Assembly: GCA_900547005.1 (NCBI GenBank)
Contig: URER01000004.1
Span: forward strand, 9,442 to 73,441
DNA length: 64,000 bases
Direction of reading: 5' to 3'
From: an uncultured Prevotella sp.
GTDB taxonomy: Bacteria; Bacteroidota; Bacteroidia; Bacteroidales; Bacteroidaceae
The first letter of the stretch is position 1. Each line of letters opens with the position of its first letter. The position numbers were made by a program, and so were the translations under genes. The notes under the pieces are model-generated. The model searched no databases. It was not told the origin of the DNA and saw only the letters and a program-made list of their open reading frames with translations. Shown here piece after piece: positions 55,508-64,000 of the stretch.

Positions 55508-57976
55508 ATGAAAAAAGTAATAAACATTGTTGTAGGAATAACTCATAATATAACTAATTTCATCTCGTGGTATAAAAAACTATACAAAGGCCGGGCTTGG
55601 TACACAAAGACAGCAGTGGCATTTGTATCTTTTATTGTCGCCATTTTCATATATCTCGGAATGGTAGACATCAATTTTCTCTGGCTTTTCGGCAAATCAC
55701 CGGGTTTCAAAGCCATCGCAACCCCACCGACATACGCTGCCTCGGAAATTTACAGTGCCGACAGTGTACTCATAGGACGTTATTATAAGGAAAACCGCAC
55801 GCCAGTTAAATACGGCGAAGTTAATCCCAAGTTTTGGCGCGCACTTATCGATACCGAAGACGAACGATTCTATTCTCATCACGGAATCGACCCTGTCGGA
55901 ATCCTCGGAGCTTTAAAAGACGCTATTACAAACAACGATGCGCGCGGAGCTTCCACTATAACACAACAGTTGGCAAAGAACCTTTTCCGCGTCAGGACAC
56001 AATATTCCACCGGCTTACTCGGAAAAGTGCCTGGCATCAAGATGCTCATAATGAAGAGTAAGGAATGGATTATCGCCACCAAACTCGAAATGATTTACGA
56101 CAAGAACGACATTCTTACGATGTATGCGAACACCGTAGACTTCGGCAACAACTCATTCGGAATAAAGACAGCGGCACGCGCCTACTACAACACGACTCCG
56201 AAAGACCTCACGACAGACCAGATTGCCGTACTCGTAGGTATGCTGAAAGCAACTACTTCATACAGCCCGATTCTCAATCCTGAGAAATCAAAGATGCGCC
56301 GTAACGTTGTTCTCAGCAACATGATGACACACGGAGACCTCTCTAAAGACGAATATAAGAGCCTCTCCGAACTGCCTATCAAGCTCAACCGCCACATTGA
56401 AGACTCGTATGAAGGACAGGCTCAATATTTCCGTGAAGAAATCGCCAAGTACCTGAAAGACTGGCTTGATGATAACGGATACGACCTGTATAGCAGCGGA
56501 TTGAAAATATATACAACCATCGATACCCGTATGCAGAAATACGCAGAGATGGCAGCTGAGAAACAAATGCGGCAGATTCAGGCGAGATTCAACAGCCATT
56601 GGCGCAATATGGATCCGTGGCGGGATGAGAACGGCGAACTCGTGCCGAACTTCATAGAGAACATTGCGAAAGGGCTTCCCGTATATGAAAGCCTTAAAGA
56701 GAAGTTCCCCAATCAGCCCGACAGCGTTGATTTCTATATGAACAAGCCGCATAAAGTCAAGCTCTTCGACTATGCCAAAGGGCATATAGAAAAGGAAATG
56801 TCCACAATGGACTCTATTCGCTATATGGTGAAGTTCATGCACTGCTCTATGGTGGCCATGGAACCGCAAACAGGAGCCGTGCGTGCATGGGTCGGCGACA
56901 TCGATTTCGACACATGGAAGTACGATAAAGTAATGGCAATGAGGCAACCTGGCTCCACATTCAAGCTCTTTGTCTACACGGAAGCAATCAATCAAGGACT
57001 CCTTCCTTGCGACAAACGCCGCGACCAATACATATCTATGCAGGTGCAAGACAAGAAAACAGGCGAGATAAACACGTGGACTCCGACCAATGCCAACGGC
57101 CGGTTCTCGGGAGACTCCATAACTTTGATGCAGGCTTTCGCACAAAGTATCAATTCCATAGCAGTAAGATTAGGCTCGGAAATGGGCATAAAGAACATTG
57201 CTAAGACCGCTCACGATATGGGAATAAAGAGTCCGCTTGAGGAGGAACCTTCATTGGCACTCGGCTCAAGCGACGTCAACCTGCTCGAGATGGTCAACGC
57301 ATATTGTACCGTAGCCAATAACGGAAAGCAGCACGACCCGGTATTAGTAACAAAAATACTCGATTACAAAGGCAACGAAGTATATATCGCCCCTAACAAC
57401 GACCACAAAGTACTCCCCTATCGCACGGCATTCCTAATGCAGGAGATGCTGAAAGGCGGACGGACGATGCCGGGCGGAACATCTATGAGTCTCAACGCAT
57501 ATATTACTCCTGATACCGACTGGGGCGGAAAGACCGGTACGAGCAACAACCACTCCGATGCTTGGTTTATCGGCGTAAGCCCTAAGCTCGTTGTAGGCGC
57601 ATGGGTTGGAGGCGAATACCGGTGCATCCACTTCCGCACAGGAGCATTGGGACAAGGCTCACGCACCGCTCTCCCACTCTGCGGCTATTTCATCCAATCA
57701 GTATTCCGCGACCCGGCCTATCAAAAATACCACGCCAAATGGGAAAAGGCCGACGACGAAGAGATAGAGCCTTATATGTATCAATGTTCTTACACGCCAA
57801 CACGGCCACAAGAGCCGGACACCCTCAGGATATATAAAGGGGATGAAGAGGCAGATGAAGGTAAAGAAACAGAGGGAGAAAACGATAATGGCGAAAATAC
57901 CGAAGCATCCACTTTGCCTGTTGCGACAGAACCGTCAAAACAGTCAGACGCCACGATAAACGTCCCTGCCGAATAG
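55508..57976 (+). CDS. Class A penicillin-binding protein (PBP1a-type)
   Basis: The 822-residue bifunctional enzyme builds peptidoglycan in the periplasm. A membrane helix lies at about 34-52 (AVAFVSFIVAIFIYLGMV). The GT51 glycosyltransferase domain has the catalytic EDERFYSHHGID and GASTITQQLAKN motifs. The transpeptidase domain has S483 in GSTFK, an SxN in SINS and K675-T-G-T in GGKTGT. The C-terminal tail of about 45 residues is acidic and rich in E, D and T. It has a short gap after miaA (59 bases). Confidence 0.95.
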   Translation: MKKVINIVVGITHNITNFISWYKKLYKGRAWYTKTAVAFVSFIVAIFIYLGMVDINFLWLFGKSPGFKAIATPPTYAASEIYSADSVLIGRYYKENRTPVKYGEVNPKFWRALIDTEDERFYSHHGIDPVGILGALKDAITNNDARGASTITQQLAKNLFRVRTQYSTGLLGKVPGIKMLIMKSKEWIIATKLEMIYDKNDILTMYANTVDFGNNSFGIKTAARAYYNTTPKDLTTDQIAVLVGMLKATTSYSPILNPEKSKMRRNVVLSNMMTHGDLSKDEYKSLSELPIKLNRHIEDSYEGQAQYFREEIAKYLKDWLDDNGYDLYSSGLKIYTTIDTRMQKYAEMAAEKQMRQIQARFNSHWRNMDPWRDENGELVPNFIENIAKGLPVYESLKEKFPNQPDSVDFYMNKPHKVKLFDYAKGHIEKEMSTMDSIRYMVKFMHCSMVAMEPQTGAVRAWVGDIDFDTWKYDKVMAMRQPGSTFKLFVYTEAINQGLLPCDKRRDQYISMQVQDKKTGEINTWTPTNANGRFSGDSITLMQAFAQSINSIAVRLGSEMGIKNIAKTAHDMGIKSPLEEEPSLALGSSDVNLLEMVNAYCTVANNGKQHDPVLVTKILDYKGNEVYIAPNNDHKVLPYRTAFLMQEMLKGGRTMPGGTSMSLNAYITPDTDWGGKTGTSNNHSDAWFIGVSPKLVVGAWVGGEYRCIHFRTGALGQGSRTALPLCGYFIQSVFRDPAYQKYHAKWEKADDEEIEPYMYQCSYTPTRPQEPDTLRIYKGDEEADEGKETEGENDNGENTEASTLPVATEPSKQSDATINVPAE

Positions 57977-58000
57977 AATTCATTTTTATAAATTGTATTT

Positions 58001-58912
58001 ATGGGTAATGTTGAGATAATGCTGATACTCTTCGCCATAGTCATTGCGGGGTATACAGCTTGCAAATTAGGTTACATGGACGAAGATTTCGACAAGAAAC
58101 TTTCGAGTATCATTGTCGACATAACCTGCCCGGCACTCATTCTATCCTCAGTAATGGATGACCAACTGCCCGACCGTTCGCTCATTATCCCGCTACTTAT
58201 CATAAGTACACTCACATATATCATTCTTACGGGTATAGCCTTATACATCCCCAAACTGATAACAGACGACAAAAAAGAAGAAGGAATCATCGGCTTTGCC
58301 ACTATGTTTGGCAACGTCGGATTTATAGGTTACCCCATAGCAGCATCCATCTTCGGCCATCAAGCGATATTCTATGCAGCAATCCTCAATGTGGCCAACA
58401 CATTCTTTGTCTTCACCATAGGTAAGTCGCTGATAACCGGCAGTGAGCACAAACTAAGGTTCACGCCCAGAACACTGTTCTGCCCAGGACTCGTAGCTGC
58501 ATATCTCAGCATCCTCATTGTTGCGCTCGGCATCAGCGACATCCCGCAAATCATTAGCCGCCCGATAACTATGGTGGGCAACATCACCGTACCCGCATCA
58601 TTACTTGTCATCGGGTCGGCAATGGCCCGTCTGCCGAAGAAGTATATGCTCGGCAATAGAAAGGTGTATATTACTACTGTAATAAGGCTGTTCATCGTTC
58701 CCGTATCATTCTATTTTCTATTCTCTTTCTGCGGTTTCCCTCATATCGTAACCGGCCTTAACGCCATCATCATCGGAATGCCGGTAGCTTCATTCGGAAC
58801 AATCTTTTGTCTGCGGTACGGTCAAGATGCCACATTGATGACTGAAATAACATTCCTCACATCAATAGCATCCATCGCATCTATACCTTTATTGGCTATG
58901 ATTGTGGCATGA
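58001..58912 (+). CDS. AEC-family permease
   Basis: The 303-residue integral membrane protein has about ten hydrophobic helices in two repeats. The N-terminal ILFAIVIAGYTACKLGYMDEDFDKKLSSIIVDITCPALILSSV and the middle FGNVGFIGYPI are characteristic of the auxin efflux carrier/malonate permease family. The substrate cannot be told from the sequence. It begins 24 bases after the PBP gene and is followed by a long non-coding repeat region. Confidence 0.85.
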   Translation: MGNVEIMLILFAIVIAGYTACKLGYMDEDFDKKLSSIIVDITCPALILSSVMDDQLPDRSLIIPLLIISTLTYIILTGIALYIPKLITDDKKEEGIIGFATMFGNVGFIGYPIAASIFGHQAIFYAAILNVANTFFVFTIGKSLITGSEHKLRFTPRTLFCPGLVAAYLSILIVALGISDIPQIISRPITMVGNITVPASLLVIGSAMARLPKKYMLGNRKVYITTVIRLFIVPVSFYFLFSFCGFPHIVTGLNAIIIGMPVASFGTIFCLRYGQDATLMTEITFLTSIASIASIPLLAMIVA

Positions 58913-59025
58913 ATATGAGGCTATAAGGTTTCAGGTTAGTACGCAATCTGGTTTTAAGGTGAAATTTCCCATATAAACAGACTTCACCTTACAACCTAAA
59001 ACCTACCACCTTACAACTTCACTTT

Positions 59026-59616
59026 TGTAAAGATTTTTGGTCAAAAATCACCTCTTTGAGAAGTTGACCCTTTCACGTGAATATCTGTTAAATATGGGTA
59101 TTTAAAGCATTTTTCGGCACTTTTCTACCTCAAAAACAAACTGTGAAATTCCCCAAATTACGCATTGAAGTCCAAAAAGTGCCACTTTTAGTCCCCAAAA
59201 CACCCGTTTTTTACCCGAAATGCCATTCCGAAAAATACTAAAAAAAATGCCTTTTCGCCTGATTTAACGTTTGTTAGCGTTCTCAAAGTAGCCACTCAAG
59301 GCTGTCAAGATAGCCACTGAACCCTGTTAAAGTAGTCACCCAAGAGGCTTAAGGTAGGCACTCAAGAGGGTTAAAGTAGCCACCTAAGAGGGTTAAGTGG
59401 CTACTTTGAGGGCTTTTAGGGAGTTTTTTATCAATTTCAAAAATGCAGGAAAATACTTCCCAAAGGTCGTTTTGACCCAAATGCGGGTTAAGCGTCTGAC
59501 AGTCAGGGTCTTATCTCAAAACTGCCAAAAACTCCGTATTTTGCAATATTTCCAAGCAAAAAAGATTTCGTTTGTAAATTCGCAATTCTGAGAGCTATAC
59601 TTGTAAAGATTTTTCT
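59026..59616. repeat. Dispersed non-coding repeat element, copy B
   Basis: This is the inverse-oriented partner of 41264-41810, with the same block order when reversed: TCAAAAATCACC and GAAGTTGACCCTTTC near 59040-59075, TTAACGTTTGTTAGC near 59265, and AAGCAAAAAAGATTTCGTTTG near 59553. Both ends carry GTAAAGATTTTT in the same orientation (about 59026 and 59603). With the flanks it fills the 896-base gap between the permease gene and tkt. No gene was recognised in that gap. Confidence 0.75.
59285..59412. repeat. Degenerate 21-23 bp tandem repeats, AAGTAGCCACTCAAG type
   Basis: Six consecutive units contain AAGTAGCCAC or a close variant (AAGATAGCCACTG, AAGTAGTCACCC, AAGGTAGGCACTC), each followed by a variable tail ending in GTTA or CTT. 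They share the GTAGCCAC core, in opposite orientation, with the 22-bp units at 12352-12417. They lie within repeat copy B. Confidence 0.75.
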
Positions 59617-59752
59617 GAATTATCTTCCCGTTTATCAAGGAATAGAAACACGCTTTTGGTACAAAAGTGTAAAATGCAATAAAAAAGGAGATAAAAACAA
59701 TCAATAACGTAAAAATCACAATAATTCAATCGCTATTGTCAATCAAAAATAT

Positions 59753-59760
59753 TATCTTTG
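59753..59760 (+). promoter_or_regulatory. Promoter -7 box for tkt
   Basis: TATCTTTG followed by C matches TAnnTTTG. It overlaps a TTG that could extend the tkt frame, which rules that TTG out as the start and supports the ATG at 59809. Confidence 0.65.
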
Positions 59761-59808
59761 CATAAAAGAAATACAAATCATCAATATCAAAAAAATATCA
59801 ACGCATCT

Positions 59809-61827
59809 ATGAATAATAAAGATTTAATGAACAGCGCGGCAGATAATATTCGAATTCTCGCTGCATCAATGGTAGAAAAAGCAAAATCCGGACACCCTGG
59901 TGGTGCTATGGGAGGAGCTGATTTTATCAATGTCTTATTCTCAGAGTTCCTTGTCTACGACCCGGAAAATCCGGAGTGGGAAGGACGCGACCGCTTTTTC
60001 CTCGACCCGGGACATATGTCTCCGATGCTCTACTCTGCACTTGCATTGCAAGGCAAATTTACAATTGACGAACTGAAAGAGTTTCGTCAGTGGGGTTCAC
60101 CTACCCCTGGACATCCGGAACGAGACATTAAGCGCGGAATCGAAAATACCAGTGGACCACTCGGACAAGGACATACATTCGGTGCAGGTGCTGCCATAGC
60201 CGAGAAATTCCTTGAGGCTCGCTTAGGTTCTGAGGTCATGCAGCATAAAATATACGCTTATATATCAGACGGAGGCATCGAGGAGGAAATCTCACAAGGC
60301 ACAGGACGAATAGCCGGCCTGCTTGGTCTGAACAACTTGATAATGTTCTACGACTCAAACGATATACAGCTTTCTACAGAATGCGGAGTCGTAATGAAAG
60401 AAGATACCGAGGCCAAATACAAGGCTTGGGGATGGAATGTATTGAAGTGCAACGGCAATGATGCTGACGATATCCGCAAAGCATTGAATGCCGCTTTAAC
60501 AGAGAATAACCGCCCGACACTTATCATCGGCAAGACAGTTATGGGCAAAGGCGCATTGCGTGCCGATGGTACGAGCTACGAGGCGTGCATAAATACTCAT
60601 GGCGCACCACTCGGCGGAGACGCATATACCAACACTATAAAGAATCTGAACGGCGACCCTGAAAATCCGTTCGTTATACGTCCGGAGGTGGCAAAACTGT
60701 ATGCAGACCGTAAGGAAGAACTTAAAAAGATTGTTGCCGGGCGTCATGCGGCTGAGGCTGAATGGGCAAAGAACAACCCGGAGAAGGCTGCCATGATGAA
60801 AGAATGGTTCAGCGGAAATGCCCCGAAGGTGGATTGGAGTACTTTGGTACAGAAAGAGAACGCTGCAACACGTGCCGCAAGCGCAGCTTGTCTCGGAGTA
60901 TTGGCAGAACAAGTACCAAACATGGTATGTGCGTCGGCCGACCTTTCCAACTCCGATAAGACCGATGGATTCCTCAAAAAGACCAAATCCATGCAGCCCG
61001 GCGACTTCAACGGAGCATTCTTCCAGGCCGGAGTATCAGAGCTTACTATGGCTTGTATGTGCATCGGTATGTATCTTCACGGCGGCGTAATCCCGGCTTG
61101 CGGAACTTTCTTCGTATTCTCCGACTACATGAAACCGGCAGTCCGTATGGCTGCACTCATGGAAGTACCAATCAAGTTTATATGGACTCACGATGCATTC
61201 AGAGTGGGAGAAGACGGCCCCACACACGAGCCGGTTGAGCAGGAAGCACAGATTCGCCTGATGGAAAAGATGAAGAACCACCACGGAAAAGACAGTGTCC
61301 GTGTGTTCCGCCCTGCCGATGTAAACGAGACAACGGTATGCTGGGCAATGGCAATGGAAAATATGGAGACTCCGACAGCTCTCATTTTCTCACGTCAGAA
61401 CATCAATAACCTCCCGGCAGGCACCGACTATGAACAGGCTCGCAAGGGCGCATACATCGTGGCAGGCTCTGACGAGCAGTTCGATGTGATTCTCATCGCA
61501 AGCGGCTCTGAGGTATCCACGCTCGTTGCAGGTGCAGAACTGCTGCGCAAAGACGGCATTAAGATACGTATCGTCAGCGTACCTTCCGAGGGATTGTTCC
61601 GCAACCTGAGTAAGGAATATCAGGAGAGTATATTGCCAAAGGGCGCAAAGATATTCGGCATGACAGCAGGATTGCCGGTAACACTCGAAGGTCTCGTAGG
61701 TGCAAACGGCCGCGTATTCGGAATGCCAAGTTTCGGATTCTCAGCTCCTTACAAGGTTCTTGACGAAAAATTGGGCTATACAGGCGAGAACGTTTACAAG
61801 CAAGTAAAAGCATTTTTAGCTGAATAA
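59809..61827 (+). CDS. tkt: Transketolase
   Basis: The TPP enzyme moves two-carbon units between pentose and hexose phosphates. The ATG at 59809 gives 672 residues, beginning MNNKDLMNSAADNIRIL, the family start. Signatures are SGHPGGAMGGADF, GPLGQGHTFGAGAA, the TPP-binding SDGGIEEEISQG...LNNLIMFYDSND, and the pyrimidine-domain VGEDGPTHEPVEQ. rpiB follows 70 bases later, giving two steps of the non-oxidative pentose phosphate pathway together. Confidence 0.97.
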   Translation: MNNKDLMNSAADNIRILAASMVEKAKSGHPGGAMGGADFINVLFSEFLVYDPENPEWEGRDRFFLDPGHMSPMLYSALALQGKFTIDELKEFRQWGSPTPGHPERDIKRGIENTSGPLGQGHTFGAGAAIAEKFLEARLGSEVMQHKIYAYISDGGIEEEISQGTGRIAGLLGLNNLIMFYDSNDIQLSTECGVVMKEDTEAKYKAWGWNVLKCNGNDADDIRKALNAALTENNRPTLIIGKTVMGKGALRADGTSYEACINTHGAPLGGDAYTNTIKNLNGDPENPFVIRPEVAKLYADRKEELKKIVAGRHAAEAEWAKNNPEKAAMMKEWFSGNAPKVDWSTLVQKENAATRAASAACLGVLAEQVPNMVCASADLSNSDKTDGFLKKTKSMQPGDFNGAFFQAGVSELTMACMCIGMYLHGGVIPACGTFFVFSDYMKPAVRMAALMEVPIKFIWTHDAFRVGEDGPTHEPVEQEAQIRLMEKMKNHHGKDSVRVFRPADVNETTVCWAMAMENMETPTALIFSRQNINNLPAGTDYEQARKGAYIVAGSDEQFDVILIASGSEVSTLVAGAELLRKDGIKIRIVSVPSEGLFRNLSKEYQESILPKGAKIFGMTAGLPVTLEGLVGANGRVFGMPSFGFSAPYKVLDEKLGYTGENVYKQVKAFLAE

Positions 61828-61844
61828 TAATATTAACCTTCAGT

Positions 61845-61875
61845 AGAATAAGGAGAGTAAAGCCTCTCCTATTCT
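61845..61875 (+). terminator. Hairpin between tkt and rpiB
   Basis: AGAATAAGGAGAG pairs with CTCTCCTATTCT (one bulge) across a 6-base loop. No strong T-run follows, so it may be a weak terminator or a processing site that reduces rpiB expression. Confidence 0.55.
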
Positions 61876-61897
61876 CTGGTAAAAAACAAGTAAAGCT

Positions 61898-62338
61898 ATG
61901 GAAATAAAGACCGTAGGAATCGCCAGCGACCACGCAGGCTATCCATTAAAGCAATTTATCGTTCAGTATCTTAACGAGCACAATTATCCTGTAAAGGATT
62001 TCGGTACTAACAGTGATATTAGCGTTGACTATCCAGACTTTGCTCATCCGCTTGCCGAGGCCATTGAGAGCGGCGAGGTTTATCCGGGCATTGCAGTATG
62101 CGGCAGTGGCGAAGGTATGGCTATCACCCTGAACAAGCATCAGGGGGTACGTGCAGGATTGGCATGGAACAAGGATATTGCAGAGCTTATACGCCAGCAC
62201 AACGATGCAAACGTATTGGTTATGCCGGCACGCTTTATCGACAATAAGACTGCCGAGAAGATAATGGACGCTTTCTTCAAGGCTTCTTTCGAGGGTGGAC
62301 GCCATGCCCGCCGAGTTGAAAAGGTAGCGATAAAATAA
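61898..62338 (+). CDS. rpiB: Ribose 5-phosphate isomerase B
   Basis: RpiB interconverts ribose 5-phosphate and ribulose 5-phosphate. The 146-residue protein has ASDHAGYPLK at the start, YPDFAHPLAEAI, the CGSGEGMAITLNK motif with the active-site Cys, and the NDANVLVMPARFI segment. Length and motifs are standard for RpiB/LacAB. It follows tkt and ends before a strong terminator. Confidence 0.96.
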   Translation: MEIKTVGIASDHAGYPLKQFIVQYLNEHNYPVKDFGTNSDISVDYPDFAHPLAEAIESGEVYPGIAVCGSGEGMAITLNKHQGVRAGLAWNKDIAELIRQHNDANVLVMPARFIDNKTAEKIMDAFFKASFEGGRHARRVEKVAIK

Positions 62339-62358
62339 CAATAAACCATAAAAAGAAC

Positions 62359-62400
62359 AAAAAGGCAGCGACTTCTGAAAATCGCTGCCTTTTTGTTTTT
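62359..62400. terminator. Bidirectional terminator between rpiB and pyk
   Basis: AAAAAGGCAGCGA pairs exactly with TCGCTGCCTTTTT over a 10-base loop, with A and T runs on both sides. It serves both converging genes. Confidence 0.92.
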
Positions 62401-62459
62401 AGTGAAACGTCTGTATCCCGCAACAGGCTTTTCACTAAAGGATGTCTTTTTCTCAAGCC

Positions 62460-63917
62460 TTAATGCGTCACTTCCGGCAAGTGGAATTGATAACTCTTGT
62501 CGAACACTTCCGCAACCTTATTTATTTCGAGGAATGTCGTACTGCTACATTCGCCAAGACTTCCACTAAGGTATGCAATCTTATCATCCAAGCCTATATA
62601 GCCTTTCTGCCGTAACATCCGTAAAGCTGCATGGAACATATTCTCAGGGCGAAGCCGGTCTTTCTGATATATAGGAATAACTCCATAACTAAGATTTAGC
62701 AAACGTTGCAACTTATCCTTATAGCATATAGCAAGAATAGGTGTAGGACCGCGGAAAGCCGCAAGGTTTCGTGCAGTCTGACCGGTAAGGCTGTCGGTAA
62801 TAATACCCTTCACTCCTATATACTCAGTAGCCTCGATGGCACTCTTTGCAAGGAACTCACGCTGGTCGCGCACCTTCAAATATGAGTTAGATGGAGCATT
62901 GCCCTCTATCTGAAAACGATGCGCATCGGCCTCTGCCTGCTCTGCAATCGCCGCCATTGTCTTTACCGCCTCAACAGGATACTTACCACTCGCGGTCTCG
63001 CCACTAAGCATCAAAGCATCTGTGTGCGAATATATCGCATTGGCAATGTCCGTAACTTCCGCACGCGTAGGACGCGGGTTTGAAATCATTGTGTGCAACA
63101 TCTGTGTTGCCACTATTACCGGTTTCTTTGCCTTGATACACTTTGATATTATATCCCTCTGAATACCGGGAATCTGCTCCAACGGCACCTCGATACCAAG
63201 GTCTCCGCGCGCAATCATGATTCCATAAGACGCGTCTATAATCTCATCAATATTATCAACACCTTCCTGATTCTCTATTTTTGATATAATCTTTATATCT
63301 GAATTGTGTTCATCGAGGATTTTCTGCACCTCATGCACATCGGCAGCAGAACGGACAAACGAGTGAGCGATAAAATCAATGTCCTCCTCAATGGCAAGAA
63401 GTATGTTCTGCCGATCTTTCTCCGTAAGCGCCGGAAGGTCGATATGCTCACCCGGAACGTTCACACTCTTATGCGCACCGAGCACTCCCTCGTTCTGAAC
63501 ACGCGCCACAAGCATAGGACCGGTATTCTCAACGACCTTCATATCTATCGCTCCGTCATCAAACAAGAGGTCATCTCCCACCTTCACATCACGTGTTATG
63601 TCCGGGTATGAAAGATTAAGAATGTCGTGAGAGGAATCCATTTCCGGCCTACCGAATATCTTTACCATATCACCGACCTTATAACTTATCGGATTCGGAA
63701 CATCCGTAGTCCTGACTTCCGGACCTTTCGTATCTATCAAGATACCAATATGTGGAGACACAGCTCGTGTATTACGGATTATCTCACGGATGCCATCAGG
63801 CGTGGCATGTGCCGTATTCATGCGCACAACATTCATTCCCGCAAAGAAGAGCTTGCGGAGAAAATCCTGACTGCAACGACGGTCGCTTATCGAACATACA
63901 ATCTTTGTTTGTTTCAT
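62460..63917 (-). CDS. pyk: Pyruvate kinase
   Basis: Pyk makes pyruvate and ATP from phosphoenolpyruvate. The 485-residue protein has FAGMNVVRMNTAHATPDG near the N-terminus, DTKGPEVRT, the catalytic ISKIENQEGVDNIDEI lysine block, IMIARGDLGIEVP and the MLSGETASGKYPVEAV motif. The N-terminal extension before the barrel is short. It is monocistronic, with its own promoter, and converges on rpiB. Confidence 0.97.
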   Translation of the reverse strand: MKQTKIVCSISDRRCSQDFLRKLFFAGMNVVRMNTAHATPDGIREIIRNTRAVSPHIGILIDTKGPEVRTTDVPNPISYKVGDMVKIFGRPEMDSSHDILNLSYPDITRDVKVGDDLLFDDGAIDMKVVENTGPMLVARVQNEGVLGAHKSVNVPGEHIDLPALTEKDRQNILLAIEEDIDFIAHSFVRSAADVHEVQKILDEHNSDIKIISKIENQEGVDNIDEIIDASYGIMIARGDLGIEVPLEQIPGIQRDIISKCIKAKKPVIVATQMLHTMISNPRPTRAEVTDIANAIYSHTDALMLSGETASGKYPVEAVKTMAAIAEQAEADAHRFQIEGNAPSNSYLKVRDQREFLAKSAIEATEYIGVKGIITDSLTGQTARNLAAFRGPTPILAICYKDKLQRLLNLSYGVIPIYQKDRLRPENMFHAALRMLRQKGYIGLDDKIAYLSGSLGECSSTTFLEINKVAEVFDKSYQFHLPEVTH

Positions 63918-63947
63918 ACCTTATATATAAATATGTGTTTATGCCTG

Positions 63948-63955
63948 CAAAGTTA
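63948..63955 (-). promoter_or_regulatory. Promoter -7 box for pyk
   Basis: The minus strand reads TAACTTTG followed by C, matching TAnnTTTG, about 30 bases upstream of the pyk ATG. Confidence 0.65.
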
Positions 63956-64000
63956 CTACAAAAAAGTGAAATGCGGAAAGATATAGTGATAGAATTGAGT

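Noticed and set aside
56288..57145. 285-codon open frame on the - strand
   Set aside because: It is antisense to the transpeptidase and glycosyltransferase domains of the class A PBP, with cysteine- and histidine-rich nonsense composition.
59397..59719. Short open frames on both strands before tkt
   Set aside because: They lie inside repeat copy B, lack start contexts, and the similarity to the frame near 41.3 kb is explained by the shared repeat.

Overview
The window looks like a chromosomal stretch of an anaerobic member of the Bacteroidales, most probably Prevotella or a close relative. The evidence is the family-specific gene forms: LpxC fused to FabZ, a fused aspartate kinase/homoserine dehydrogenase next to an ApgM-type phosphomutase, 390-residue PurM, type-2 PyrF, DUF3078 and DUF5715 proteins, and split glycine dehydrogenase. 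The promoters also fit, since most transcription starts carry the Bacteroidetes -7 box TAnnTTTG and start codons follow A-rich leaders instead of strong Shine-Dalgarno sites. No tRNA, rRNA or CRISPR array was seen.

Layout. 1-11.9 kb: mazG diverges from valS; a two-gene minus-strand unit encodes an exported alpha/beta hydrolase and an FAD-dependent dehydrogenase; then comes the threonine operon thrA-apgM(homoserine kinase-like)-thrC. 11.9-12.9 kb: a non-coding stretch crowded with short repeats. 12.9-19.5 kb: one unit for lipoate ligation and the glycine cleavage system (lplA-gcvT-gcvH-gcvPA-gcvPB-lpdA). 19.7-30.2 kb: DUF3078 protein, pyrG, yidC, an S9 peptidase, an MFS transporter and gdhA. 

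30.2-41.1 kb is an accessory island. Its left part is decayed: a RhuM N-terminal fragment, a coiled-coil membrane protein, a tyrosine-recombinase C-terminal remnant and an ORF broken by a stop codon. Its centre is a compact operon: WYL regulator, DEDDh exonuclease, DUF262/HNH protein (GmrSD-like), a second and larger DUF262 protein, single-HKD PLD nuclease and HAD phosphatase. This has the form of an anti-phage or nucleic-acid restriction system. Its right part has three small genes, the last encoding an unusual compact relative of the DNA polymerase III alpha palm/fingers region without PHP domain and with altered catalytic acids. This last gene and the DUF262 operon are the best candidates for undescribed biology.

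41.2-41.8 kb and 59.0-59.6 kb hold inverted copies of a non-coding repeat element of about 550-590 bp, each bounded by a short direct repeat. They enclose about 17 kb of core genes: DUF5715 protein, phoH-purC-menG-aroE, purM, prfA, pyrF, an HD phosphohydrolase, lpxD-lpxC/fabZ-lpxA-miaA, a class A penicillin-binding protein and an AEC transporter. The window ends with tkt-rpiB converging on pyk across a strong terminator.
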